Shown here: piece by piece, positions 47,663-56,162 of the stretch | Position numbering within the stretch: the stretch's first letter is position 1 | How the letters are laid out: each line of letters begins with the position of its first letter | NCBI RefSeq assembly: GCF_003254505.1 | Contig: NZ_QFYP01000001.1 | Location: forward strand, 1,410,001-1,474,000 | Source of the DNA: Phenylobacterium hankyongense | GTDB taxonomy: Bacteria > Pseudomonadota > Alphaproteobacteria > Caulobacterales > Caulobacteraceae | Length of the DNA stretch: 64,000 bases | Direction: 5' to 3' | Program-made: the position numbers and the translations under genes | Notes under the pieces: generated by a model | What the model saw: the letters and a program-made list of their open reading frames with translations, nothing else | Databases searched by the model: none | What the model was told of the DNA's origin: nothing

Positions 47663-47916
47663 AGCAGGTTCTTCTTCTGCTTCTGGGGGCCGTCATCCTA
47701 GCCCTGCTCAAAGCCGTGCTCACGGTGCTCGCGCTCGCGCTGCTGCTTGCGTTGGTCTTCTCCTTCGCTATCCGACCACGCGAGACCCTCCAGTTCGTGG
47801 GGGTTCTGTTGGTTTTCAGCGTCGCGAGCGCGCAACCCACCGTGTTCATCATCACCGTTGGGCTCGTGGGAGCGGTGGTGGTGGTGGCTAGCACCCTGGC
47901 CAAACGGCGAAGTTAG
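47659..47916 (+). CDS. Small membrane protein with two or three helices
   Basis: The 85-aa protein is almost wholly hydrophobic: KQVLLLLLGAVILALLKAV, LTVLALALLLALVFSFAI and PTVFIITVGLVGAVVVVA, with a basic tail (LAKRRS). It starts with an ATGA overlap on paralogue B, with GGGGAG upstream. No family is recognised. Confidence 0.6.
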   Translation: MKQVLLLLLGAVILALLKAVLTVLALALLLALVFSFAIRPRETLQFVGVLLVFSVASAQPTVFIITVGLVGAVVVVASTLAKRRS

Positions 47917-48399
47917 CCTGGCCACGAGGATCGTCCGGCGCAACGAAAAGGCCTGGAGCCGTCGGCGGAAGACGTTCCCGCTGATGGCTCCCCGGCTCCC
48001 TTTGTAGAGCTCTTCAAGGTGGCCGCTCGACAGCTTCCTACGCAAGGGCTCTCCGCCGCCACTCGCTCTCCGATCCCAGCGGAAGCGCGTCCGGTAGGGA
48101 ACAGTGCGCGCCGCAGCTAAAGCCACTCTAACCAGTATCCGTGGCTAAGACTTACGAGCGACGCGCAAACAAGGAACGGTGTCGAATAGATCGAGCTGCA
48201 ACTGCGCCGATATGTCCATAGTAGATCTGAAGTGTTGACGCCGATGGTTTGGCCATGCAGTACGTTCCTCAGGCTCCGAGCAATCGAGAGTCTTCAGTTG
48301 ATAGAGCCATTCTGTCGTCGACACTGACTCCTCGGACCGAGGAGGGCTCCTGTCCTACCGCAAGTGCGGGCCGTTCCCCTAACCCTTGCGAGGAAGACA
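47917..48399. other. Gene-free stretch with a dispersed repeat
   Basis: No convincing gene is seen. 48071-48105 is a copy of a 35-bp repeat found again at 56514-56548. A promoter for the downstream replication gene probably lies near 48235 (GTGTTGACG), and a GAGG ribosome site is at 48390. Confidence 0.5.
48071..48105. repeat. Dispersed 35-bp repeat, copy 1
   Basis: Starts CGATCCCAGCGGAAGCGC and matches 56514-56548 at about 30 of 35 positions. Both copies read YR-x-RFRWDR on the minus strand, a fragment seen at the start of spurious reading frames, so the DNA itself is what is conserved. Confidence 0.5.
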
Positions 48400-50001
48400 A
48401 TGGACCACCCGTGCAACCCGGAGAATCTTGCCCGTAAATTGAGGCCGCCTCCTAGTCGCAACGCTCCAAGTGCGGCGACTCCGAAGGCTGAGGATCTGAA
48501 AAACTGCGAACCTGCGTCTGCAGCGGAACCGCACGCCGGGCCCGTTTCTGGACACCCGAGCGAAGGGGACAAAACGGGTCTTTCCGCCTCTGCGCCCCCT
48601 TCTCCGCCCTTCGCAGCGCCGGACACGCCATCCCCTCCGCCGCCCGGTGACGGAGCCAGCGAGGTCTCCCCGGCCTCTCCCGAGCAGGACCCGGTGCTGC
48701 AGGCTTTGCACGCGGCGGAGCTCTACTGGCACGCCCTTGGTAAGGGAGAGCACAGAGTAAGCTGCCCGTGGGCAGAGGAGCACCCTGAAGGGCCTCTAAT
48801 CCGCGCGGTCTATCGTGAACCGGGCGCCGCATATCCGTTAGGCCAGTTTCGCTGTGTTCACGCACACGCCGAACGGCGCGACATCACGAGTCTGCTGAAA
48901 CACCTGAAGCTCCCGGTACCCGACGGAACCGATCCGCAACTGGTCGCGGTGTCTCCGGAGGGACGCGCAGCCGAAGACGCACCGAAGAATCCACTTCGAC
49001 GGTTCAGTCTGCGGGGTAGGGCAGACGAGATGGAAGCGGCCGCGGCGGACACGAAGCCTTTGTTGGGCCGGTTCGTCGTGCGGGGTCAGGCGACCATGAT
49101 CTACGCCGAGCCGAATGCCGGTAAGACGTTGATCGTTCTGAATCTTTGTCTGGACGCCATCGCCCGTCGCGTCATCGACCCTGACAACGTCTACTACATC
49201 AATGCGGACGACAGCAGCCAAGGGGTCGCAACCAAGTTGCGGCTCATGCAGGACGCGGGAGCGCACGTGCTGGTCCCCGGCTACGGACCGTTCAAGACGC
49301 ACCATTTGGCCGAGATGCTGGACCAAGCGGTCGCCCAGAGAACGGCGCTTGGAACGCTCGTTATCATCGACACCTACAAGAAGTTCACCGACCTGATGGA
49401 CAAGCGGCGGACCAGCGTCCTCAACCAGGTCTGTCGTCAGTACGTCATGGCGGGCGGCACGGTCGTCGCTCTCGGCCACACCGCGAAGAACCCGAATGCA
49501 GACGGCACGCCTCGTTACCAAGGCGGGACAGACGTTCTTGAGGACTTCGATGCCGTCTACGTGGGCCGGCCGATAATTCCGAAGGCAGGCGCTGACGAAA
49601 GGGTCGTGAAGTTCACGAGAATCAAGTGTCGCGCCGACAGTCCGGAAGACGTCGCCTACGCCTACGCCACCACCCGCGGCATCGGCTATGACGAGAAGGT
49701 CGCCTCAGTCCAGGCGGTCGATCCGGACGACTATGCCGCCTATGCCACCTACAACGGCCAGGTAGGTGAGGGTGAGATCATGGCGGCCCTCATGCGGCTC
49801 ATCAGGTCCGATGGTGCCGTCGGCAAGATGGAGTTGGCGAGAGCAGTTGCAAAGGAGTGCGCTGTTTCCCAACGGGTCGGGCTCGACGTGCTGAACAGGT
49901 ACACCGGGACCGTGCCCCGTGAGCACCTCTGGACCTTTGAGACAGGCGCTCACGGCCGTCGAACCTACCGGCTGATCGACCAAGCCAAGCCAAGCCCCTG
50001 A
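48400..50001 (+). CDS. Primase-zinc-finger / RepA-like AAA ATPase (replication protein)
   Basis: The 533-aa protein has a Pro/Ala-rich start, then a primase-type zinc ribbon at about residues 130-170 (SCPWAEEHPEG ... FRCVHAHAERRDITS), and a RecA/RepA-type ATPase core: Walker A EPNAGKTLIVLNL, Walker B LVIIDTYKKF, and the following GGTVVALGHTAKN. The C-terminal ~80 residues look like a winged helix. It resembles helicase-primase proteins of integrative plasmids and phages that start replication of the element. ATG 48400 has GAGGAAG upstream. It lies just before the integrase. Confidence 0.8.
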   Translation: MDHPCNPENLARKLRPPPSRNAPSAATPKAEDLKNCEPASAAEPHAGPVSGHPSEGDKTGLSASAPPSPPFAAPDTPSPPPPGDGASEVSPASPEQDPVLQALHAAELYWHALGKGEHRVSCPWAEEHPEGPLIRAVYREPGAAYPLGQFRCVHAHAERRDITSLLKHLKLPVPDGTDPQLVAVSPEGRAAEDAPKNPLRRFSLRGRADEMEAAAADTKPLLGRFVVRGQATMIYAEPNAGKTLIVLNLCLDAIARRVIDPDNVYYINADDSSQGVATKLRLMQDAGAHVLVPGYGPFKTHHLAEMLDQAVAQRTALGTLVIIDTYKKFTDLMDKRRTSVLNQVCRQYVMAGGTVVALGHTAKNPNADGTPRYQGGTDVLEDFDAVYVGRPIIPKAGADERVVKFTRIKCRADSPEDVAYAYATTRGIGYDEKVASVQAVDPDDYAAYATYNGQVGEGEIMAALMRLIRSDGAVGKMELARAVAKECAVSQRVGLDVLNRYTGTVPREHLWTFETGAHGRRTYRLIDQAKPSP

Positions 50002-50015
50002 GTCCCCCAAGGGGC
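49994..50015 (+). terminator. Weak hairpin after the replication gene
   Basis: GCCCCT / AGGGGC, a 6-bp stem with a 10-base loop that overlaps the stop codon, is followed by GCAGGTTTTC. The rest of the 295 bases before the integrase shows nothing recognisable except its ribosome site. Confidence 0.35.
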
Positions 50016-50296
50016 GCAGGTTTTCAGCTTTGCAGTTTGGCGGCGCCGCTCGCGGGCGGATCGGGCGCCGGCGCGAAACTGGCATTACGGGGCGTTATCC
50101 CGGGCTGGCCCGTCCCGCCCCAGAGCCGCCCGCCTGGGGGCGCTCACACCGCCCTAACCGGGCCCCATGCCCCCGCGTCCTGAGCGACCCCTCCGCCCCC
50201 CCTGGGGCCCTCTTCAAGACCCCCATCACGGCCGCGCCCGTCGCGGCTCCGCCGGCGCTCGCGCGCCGAACCCTCAAAACCGAAAGGAGGCACAAG

Positions 50297-51451
50297 ATGC
50301 CTAAGGCAAAACTCGACCATGCGTTTGTGTTCGCGGCTCAATGCGAGCCCGGCAAAAAGAAGACTGATTGGTACGATACGACCGTCACCGGTTTCGTGCT
50401 GGAGTGCCGCTGCAGTGGCGGCCGCACCTACTACCTCCGCTATGAGGACGCTGCTGGAAGGCAGAAGCAGCACAAGATCGGCCGCTATGACGACATCACC
50501 TTCTCAGCCGCACAGAAGGCGGCCCAAAGGCTGCGCTCGGAAGTCGTCCTCGGCGGCGATCCGGGAGCAAAGAAGGCTCTCGCGAGGTCCATTCCCCTGT
50601 ATCGGGAACTGGCGGAGATGCACCTCGCCGACGCCAAACTCCACCAGCGCTCCTACACCACCACGGAGATGTATGTGCGCCGCCACATCCTGCCGAAGTG
50701 GGGCAGGACCCGGCTGACCGAGGTCGACACCCGTGCCGTGGCTCAGTGGCTCAGTGACAAGCGGGCCGAGGGGCTAGCGCCGGCCACCGTGGAGAAGATC
50801 AGGGTCATCTTCGGCCGGTCGTTCGAGCTGGGCTCGCGTTGGGGCGTACCAGGCTCCGACAAGAACCCGACGCGCGGCGTTCCCCGCAAACCCCTGAACA
50901 ACGCGCGTGAACGCTTCCTGTCGGCGGAGGAGGCGGGCCGGCTGCGCGAGGCCGTGGCGGCGTCCAAGAACAAGCAGCTCAAGCACATCGTCGGCCTGTT
51001 GCTGCTGACCGGCGCTCGGGTGCGGGAGCTGCTGGACGCCAAGTGGGAACACGTCGACGTCGAACGGCGCATCTGGCTCATACCGACGAGCAAGACGGGC
51101 AAGTCACGGCACGTCCCGCTTTCAACCGACGCCTTGGAGGTCGTGGACGCCTTGCCGCGCTTTAAGGACTGCCCCTGGCTGGTGCCCAACCCGGACACCC
51201 TCAAGCCCTTCGTGTCCGTCAAACACGGCTGGCAGGGGGCGATAAAGGCGGCCAGGCTGCGGGGCTTGCGGATCCACGATCTGCGGCACTCGGCGGCGTC
51301 GTTCATGGTCAACAGCGGCGTAGACCTGTTCGCGGTCGGAAAGGTGCTGGGCCACGCCAGCTACCAGTCGACCCAGCGCTACTCCCACCTCGCGAACGAC
51401 ACCCTGCTGGCGGCTGTCGAGGCGGGCGCAGCCAAACAGAAAGTAGCCTGA
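50297..51451 (+). CDS. int: Tyrosine-family site-specific integrase
   Basis: The 384-aa protein has an N-terminal DUF4102-type arm-binding domain (TVTGFVLECRCSGGRTYYLRY), a SAM-like core-binding domain (residues ~95-180) and the catalytic domain with all active-site residues: Arg in LLTGARVRELLDAKW, Lys in TSKTGKSRHVPL, HxxR in IHDLRHSAAS, and the Tyr in STQRYSHLANDT. It belongs to the family that integrates at tRNA 3' ends, which fits the tRNA-Thr attachment repeats. A strong AAAGGAGG site precedes ATG. It lies 5.2 kb inside the right boundary, unlike most islands. Confidence 0.95.
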   Translation: MPKAKLDHAFVFAAQCEPGKKKTDWYDTTVTGFVLECRCSGGRTYYLRYEDAAGRQKQHKIGRYDDITFSAAQKAAQRLRSEVVLGGDPGAKKALARSIPLYRELAEMHLADAKLHQRSYTTTEMYVRRHILPKWGRTRLTEVDTRAVAQWLSDKRAEGLAPATVEKIRVIFGRSFELGSRWGVPGSDKNPTRGVPRKPLNNARERFLSAEEAGRLREAVAASKNKQLKHIVGLLLLTGARVRELLDAKWEHVDVERRIWLIPTSKTGKSRHVPLSTDALEVVDALPRFKDCPWLVPNPDTLKPFVSVKHGWQGAIKAARLRGLRIHDLRHSAASFMVNSGVDLFAVGKVLGHASYQSTQRYSHLANDTLLAAVEAGAAKQKVA

Positions 51452-51479
51452 CCAAGGACGAAAACCACCAACGCGACCG

Positions 51480-51507
51480 AGCCTCCGCGACCGCCGTCGC
51501 GGGGGCT
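51480..51507 (+). terminator. Intrinsic terminator T3
   Basis: A 12-bp stem (AGCCTCCGCGAC / GTCGCGGGGGCT) with loop CGCC is followed by TTTTTCTG. It terminates the integrase message. Geometry and 3' arm are the same as T1, and a GGAGG-plus-ATG follows about 20 bases later, as after T1 and T2. Confidence 0.85.
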
Positions 51508-51534
51508 TTTTTCTGTCAGAAACGGAGGTAACCC

Positions 51535-51672
51535 ATGCCCATCCACCAACACCCATCAGCGGCCGTTCGAAAGAGACCGCCGCCTCGGCCTAGGCGGGTG
51601 CAAACAAGCTTAGCCCTATCTCCCCGCAGCGCCTTAAGGTCGACCTCAACGGGGGTGCATCATGAAGCTTGA
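51535..51672 (+). CDS. Possible 45-residue peptide
   Basis: ATG at 51535 follows a strong GGAGGT site, five bases away, and opens a 45-codon frame (MPIHQHPSAAVRKRPPPRPR ...) that overlaps the next gene by 11 bases. The composition is Pro/Arg-rich. Its conserved leader position after a T3-type terminator suggests it replaces the paralogous genes found after T1 and T2. It may be non-functional. Confidence 0.3.
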   Translation: MPIHQHPSAAVRKRPPPRPRRVQTSLALSPRSALRSTSTGVHHEA

Positions 51673-52498
51673 GGATATCCAGAAGGGGAAGGTCGTCGCC
51701 GGCGTCGTCCCCGGCAAGCTCGTAAAAGTCGTCGCGGCGGAGATGCGCGGCTCCGATGAGCTGGAACTGGTCTACAGGGCCGACGGCGTGGTCAGCCAGC
51801 GACGGCTCTCTCGCGCGGACGAGGACGGGTTGGTGCTCGCCTCAGCAGCGCGGTGGTCGCCGAAGCTCAGTCCGGGGATCATCGCTGCACTAGCGATGTT
51901 GGTCGGAGCCGTCGCGGTGCACCACTTCTGGCCTGCGTCGGGTCTCCATCTCTGGTCCAAGTCCCGCTCCGGCACGAACGGCCCGGCCAGCAATGACATC
52001 CCCATTGTAATCCGGACCGACGGCGGAATGCTTGAGGTTGCAAACGTCAAACACCGCCGAACCTTCAACCTGACCAACGTGCTGACCGTTGCTGGCATCT
52101 CGGTCCCGTTCTGCAAAGCGACCGCGTCCTACACGGTCGATACACGCATCACCTATCGCGTGAGGCTGGCCCGATACTGGGGCGCGTTCTACCACGATCA
52201 GCGCCTTGAGATCTGGGCTCCCCGGCTTGAGCCCGCGTTGCCGGTGGCGTTCGACACGTCAAAGATGATGACCACCTTGAACGAGTGTCCATTTATTCCG
52301 CGTGGCACGCAGGACGATGTTCTTCGTCTCGTCAGCGCCCAGTTAGAGAAGGATGCGTGGAGTCCCCAGTATGTTCAGCTCGCGCAGAATGGTGGTGCGC
52401 GGGACACCGTCCGCGAGTTCGTGCGGAAGTGGCTGATCAACCAGAAGGGCTCCGACATCCCGCGGGGTACGCCGATCGGCGTCAACTTTCAGCCGTGA
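51662..52498 (+). CDS. Membrane protein with helicase-like N-terminal domain and DUF4230-like C-terminus
   Basis: The 278-aa protein has three parts. Residues 1-60 (MKLEDIQKGKVVAGVVPGKL ... SRADEDGLVLA) closely resemble, by my recollection, the small N-terminal domain of SNF2/DEAD-type helicases in defence islands. A transmembrane helix follows at ~70-90 (PGIIAALAMLVGAVAVHHFW). Then an extracytoplasmic DUF4230-like domain starts at VIRTDGGMLEVANVKH and ends before VRKWLINQKGSDIP. No catalytic site is evident. This domain combination is unfamiliar to me. Confidence 0.65.
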   Translation: MKLEDIQKGKVVAGVVPGKLVKVVAAEMRGSDELELVYRADGVVSQRRLSRADEDGLVLASAARWSPKLSPGIIAALAMLVGAVAVHHFWPASGLHLWSKSRSGTNGPASNDIPIVIRTDGGMLEVANVKHRRTFNLTNVLTVAGISVPFCKATASYTVDTRITYRVRLARYWGAFYHDQRLEIWAPRLEPALPVAFDTSKMMTTLNECPFIPRGTQDDVLRLVSAQLEKDAWSPQYVQLAQNGGARDTVREFVRKWLINQKGSDIPRGTPIGVNFQP

Positions 52499-52636
52499 GA
52501 TTTTGACGGGCACCGGCTGGCCGGCAGCAGCATCATCACCGCGGTGAAAGCGGGCTGAGCAGAATACGTATGTCTAAGCTTGGCCCCTCACCGCCTGCAT
52601 CACAAAGTCGGAGGTGAGGGCGCTTAGCGTCTGTGA

Positions 52637-52918
52637 TTAGTTGAGGCCTAACTCTTTTACTTGTGCTTCGGTCAGGCAATTGTACTTTATCTTATTGGCC
52701 CAAAGAGATCCTATCGACCCCTCCAAAACTAGCGCTTTTTTACCGAACTTTCTGCAGTGATCTTGCGCAGATTTCTGAATTATGAGCTGGTTTGCCACTT
52801 CCGGGTGAAATTCCACTAAGTATTCTGCTTCGTCTGCCTTTTGGATTGTCACGCCGCCAGAGGTTACCGTGCTGCATCCGCACAATGCGGCAAACAAACC
52901 TACCCATAGTATCTTCAT
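52637..52918 (-). CDS. Small putative lipoprotein
   Basis: The 93-aa protein has a lipoprotein signal (MKILWVGLFAALCGCSTVTS; Cys15 in the box CGC-S). The mature part has a Cys pair (HCRKFGKKALVLEGS ... KYNCLTEAQ) that may form a disulfide. GGAGG lies ten bases before the ATG. It is the only minus-strand gene between the integrase and the nuclease. Function unknown. Confidence 0.65.
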   Translation of the reverse strand: MKILWVGLFAALCGCSTVTSGGVTIQKADEAEYLVEFHPEVANQLIIQKSAQDHCRKFGKKALVLEGSIGSLWANKIKYNCLTEAQVKELGLN

Positions 52919-53332
52919 CTCAAAAGCATCCTCCCCACTTTTTAACTGCTCCCGCCGGTCCGGTTCCGGGATTGACCTCGACGTGACTGGATGGCATTGC
53001 GCCATGCTCGGTCGGCAACATGCAGAGCCTCTCATCCTACGGCCAAGGTTCGCAGCTTGCTAGGCGGCTTGGCCGAACTGGGGGAAGCACAACGCGAGGC
53101 CGCTGTGGTCCCATCGCGGGATATTGCGAATGTGGTTGGGTCCAGCGCTCACGGAGCTCCGGTTCGCAGCAAAAGAGCCGACCCGCCTCTAAGCGCCGGT
53201 TGTGGGTAATCACCCGTAGCGACGATCTTTTGCGTCGAACGCAACACCGGTAAATCTCCACAACAACGGGCGACGAGCGCATGTCGCCAGGATTTTGGGG
53301 GCTCGGGTTGAGCGGCATTCGAGGATTTCGAT
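52919..53332. other. Gene-free stretch
   Basis: I see no supportable gene here. Short open frames on both strands have poor ribosome sites and no family features. The right end holds GAGG (53322-53325), the ribosome site for the TTG-initiated nuclease gene. Confidence 0.5.
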
Positions 53333-54481
53333 TTGCGTGAGCGAGAGTACCGCCGGCTGCTGGCCGACCGCCTCGGGGCGGATAGCGTCAATAGTTATGT
53401 CGCGAACTGCAGACGTGTGGAACGGGAGCTCGCGATCAATCTGGATAACGCCGACCTGAGCGACGCCGGGATCGCGGCGCTTGTCAGTCGGCTGCGTGGC
53501 TCCGGCATCCCCGACAAGAGCGTCAACAACTGCCGCTCGGCGCTCAGGGCGTATGCCGAACTCGGCACATCCTATCAGGCTGCGCCAAGCGCCCCTCCCG
53601 CCGCACGCGGACCCATGACGATCACCCGGGAGCAGCGGGAGAGCTGGTCGGCGGGAACCGCCTCTAGCCCGTTCAACAGCTGGCTTGCCGACCGGGTGCG
53701 GGACGCGCAAGGCCAACTCGATCTGGACCGGCTGCACGACCTCGCGGCCGAATACGGGGTGGACCGGCGGCAGGAATACCGGAACCTGAACCCCGGCCAA
53801 CAACGGATGAGCCTGGGGAACATCCTCCGACGACTCGTGCCCAAGTCCGAGTACGACGGCCATTCACCCGCGGCAGCGGCGCCTTCCGCGGAGCCGCGGC
53901 AAGCCCAAATCGGCGAGAGCGCGCCGGACGCGCAGCAGGTGACCGCGCCGGATCGGAAGGCCCCGGCGCTCGAAGTCGAAGCGCCGCGGCGGGAGTCGGT
54001 GCGGCAGGCCTCGGTCGGCGAGCTGCTCGGTCTATACGGCGAGATCATGGACGAGCTGCGCGCGCGGAGCGTCGTTCGGACCGGCAACTCGCCGGTCGGC
54101 GACTATGCCGAGCTGCTCTTCGCGGAAGCTTTCGGGTGGTCATTGGAAGCCAATTCGGCCTCCGGCCATGATGCGACTGACGCTGGTGGACTCCGCTACC
54201 AGATTAAGGGCCGTCGTCTAAGCAGCCTGACCGCTTCCCGTCAGCTCGGGGCCATTCGCCGGTTGCACGACCACACCTTCGATTATCTGGCCGCGGTGCT
54301 TTTCGACGCTCGGTTTAAGGTTCTTCGCGCGGTCGTCATACCGCACGACATCGTGGCGGCTCGCGCGCGCCGTAGCGACCATACGAACAGCTGGACATTC
54401 CTCCTCGATGACAGGGTCTGGGGCGACAAGGGCGTCCGCGACGCGACGGCCGACCTCGCCGTTGCGGCATCGCGGCTGTAG
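53333..54481 (+). CDS. Candidate PD-(D/E)XK nuclease with integrase-like N-terminal domain
   Basis: The 382-aa protein starts at TTG (GAGG eight bases upstream). Residues ~3-80 (YRRLLADRLGADSVNSYVAN, SLS-like helices, NNCRSALRAYAEL) look like the SAM-like core-binding domain of tyrosine recombinases. A middle segment (NPGQQRMSLGNILRRLVP, ~154-170) may be another DNA-binding piece. The C-terminal ~155 residues have a probable nuclease core: E260 in GDYAELLFAEAFG, D280/D283 in SGHDATDAGG, and YQIKGRR (Q290, K292), the D-x-n-(D/E/Q)-x-K pattern. I know a similar DUF6998-like C-terminus. A restriction-type nuclease is inferred. Confidence 0.7.
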   Translation: MREREYRRLLADRLGADSVNSYVANCRRVERELAINLDNADLSDAGIAALVSRLRGSGIPDKSVNNCRSALRAYAELGTSYQAAPSAPPAARGPMTITREQRESWSAGTASSPFNSWLADRVRDAQGQLDLDRLHDLAAEYGVDRRQEYRNLNPGQQRMSLGNILRRLVPKSEYDGHSPAAAAPSAEPRQAQIGESAPDAQQVTAPDRKAPALEVEAPRRESVRQASVGELLGLYGEIMDELRARSVVRTGNSPVGDYAELLFAEAFGWSLEANSASGHDATDAGGLRYQIKGRRLSSLTASRQLGAIRRLHDHTFDYLAAVLFDARFKVLRAVVIPHDIVAARARRSDHTNSWTFLLDDRVWGDKGVRDATADLAVAASRL

Positions 54482-54615
54482 GCTCTCCACTCTTAGCGAC
54501 CTCAGCGAGCAGGTGGCGACGCTCGGGCTCTAAGCGTACCGACCTTCACGCGCTTGCGGGAGGCACGTGCCAATACTCCCCGGACGTCCACGCTTCATCC
54601 GACCGGACGTCAGCA

Positions 54616-55020
54616 TCACTTAGCCACCTGGAGCACCCGCATCTTGCTCCAGGAGGTTTCCCCTGGCCGCTGGAAGTCCCAGAACCGCCACCCATTGACG
54701 TTCGTATGAGTGATGGCGCTCGCCGCGTCCGAGGGACTTTTACGAACAATGCCGTCTTCCCCTACCCACTGGCCGTTTTTGATCTCGGCGTGGTAGGCGC
54801 GGCCCTTGTAGGTTACGCGGAATTTTGTGCCTTCGGGGAACTCTAGGCCTTGCATGTAAACGCTCCCGCGGTCGGGGCTGCGAGGCACGAGGCGCAGCGG
54901 TTCCCGCTCCGACGGGAGCCCAAGGAGTTCGCGCAGCACGTCATTGTAAGTGGTGCTCTCGTCCTTGCGCCGCGTCGTCAGCGCTTTGAACACATCGAAG
55001 TCGATCTCTATCGAAGCCAC
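54616..55020 (-). CDS. RAMA-domain protein with SeqA/ribbon-helix-helix-like N-terminus
   Basis: The 134-aa protein begins with SIEIDFDVFKALTTRRKDES and NDVLRELL, a pattern like the SeqA N-terminal or ribbon-helix-helix dimerisation domain. Its second half matches the RAMA domain found with restriction enzymes and methylases: GTKFRVTYKGRAYHAEI, then SDAASAITHTNVNGWRFWDF. RAMA is thought to read modified or specific DNA. GTG is the start. It is convergent with the nuclease gene, which it may assist. Confidence 0.75.
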   Translation of the reverse strand: MASIEIDFDVFKALTTRRKDESTTYNDVLRELLGLPSEREPLRLVPRSPDRGSVYMQGLEFPEGTKFRVTYKGRAYHAEIKNGQWVGEDGIVRKSPSDAASAITHTNVNGWRFWDFQRPGETSWSKMRVLQVAK

Positions 55021-55658
55021 GCCCTCATCTCCCTATCCAATTCCTCTCCGCATAGTGAGAATAGTGAGACAGATAGTCAATAGCGATTCTTGTTGGCCCC
55101 ATACATCCCCAGCACCGGCCATGGATCGGAGGCGGGCATTTGCGGCCCTAGCCAACCCAGAGGTGCTCGCACCTGGCGAATCCTACTTTGCTCGCACCGC
55201 AAAGGCCGGCGCGGCAAAATAGGCGTCCTGATCCAGGTTGGACGCCCAGCTTGTGGCAGCGTGAGGCTGTCGTGTTGGTGGGGGTTCGTTCCCGGTGTTG
55301 CGACGGAAGAGCGTGCTTCCAACCATCGCTTGAGCGTCATCAGGTGAGAAGTCCCAGAACGCGCTCTCAAACTCAGGAAACTTGGTGGGCCGAATGGGAA
55401 GCGCGCCCCGGCGTATGACGTGGACCGAGCACATCAGGCGAGGCCCTCCTGACGAACGGCCTCTCGCGACCCGTCGTAAAGGCCGTAGGACCATCCTCCG
55501 ACCGCGAAGTCATACTCGTACTTCCAGAAGCTGGTCCCAACCACCCGATCATCGCCGGGGGGGCTGAGAGTGACTAGGCAAGCGCAAGAAGGGCCGCTGT
55601 AACGTAAGCTGCACCTTTGACGCTGAGGACGTACGGTAGTCGCGAGGTGGGGCACCCG
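55021..55658. other. Gene-poor stretch with probable degraded gene
   Basis: Two minus-strand frames hold protein-like fragments: FWKYEYDFAVGGWSYGLYDG within 55434-55655 and FPEFESAFWDFSPDDAQAM within 55183-55494. They lie in different frames with no good start, as expected of a gene ruined by frameshifts. No family is identified. Confidence 0.35.
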
Positions 55659-56162
55659 ATGAACAAACAGAAGCGCGCGACAGGGTTAATCATGGCCCTC
55701 GCCGTGTCCGTCGCGACGAGGGGCGTGGCAGCGCCATTGGTGAGCCAGGCAGACTGGGAGTCACTGAGCGAGCACGAGCTGCCCCTGGCTCAATCAGCGT
55801 TCGACATCTCGAAGCTAAGACTTGCCGAATCAGAGACTCAACGGGGCGAGTCTCCATGTCTTTTGTCTCTTTACGCTCGCGTCGAACTTATGAGAGCTGA
55901 GTTTGAACAGCTTCAGGCTGCCCTCCGCGTGGGGAGCGACTTGAAGCACCCTGAGGCAGAACCTGGCGTCAGTCATGATGTGGCCTTCGGCACGAGAAGC
56001 GCGCTCTTGAAATTCAAGAGCGATGCGGCCGCACTTTCCCTGTTGGGGATGAGGTGCGACGCCGATCCGCGCGTCCTTCGCCACGTGGCTGAACTCAAGC
56101 GCATTGCTGCCGCCATAAGCGCGAGCGCAACATCTATCCTGGGCAGAATGCATGCTCCTTAG
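55659..56162 (+). CDS. Secreted protein of unknown function
   Basis: The 167-aa protein has a Sec signal peptide (MNKQKRATGLIMALAVSVAT, cleavage after VAA). The mature part is helical with two Cys (GESPCLLSLYAR and LLGMRCDADPR) that may bond. ATG 55659 is preceded by GAGGTGGGG. It lies at the right end of the island and has no neighbour on its strand. No family is recognised. Confidence 0.6.
   Translation: MNKQKRATGLIMALAVSVATRGVAAPLVSQADWESLSEHELPLAQSAFDISKLRLAESETQRGESPCLLSLYARVELMRAEFEQLQAALRVGSDLKHPEAEPGVSHDVAFGTRSALLKFKSDAAALSLLGMRCDADPRVLRHVAELKRIAAAISASATSILGRMHAP

Noticed and set aside
46680..51507. The three stem-loops read as CRISPR-like repeats
   Set aside because: They are irregularly spaced by hundreds to thousands of bases, fold as terminators with T-runs, and have no cas genes nearby.
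55077..55370. A 97-codon minus-strand frame between the RAMA gene and the secreted-protein gene
   Set aside because: Poor ribosome site, Pro/Arg-rich product and overlap with other weak frames; no sign of selection on codon use.
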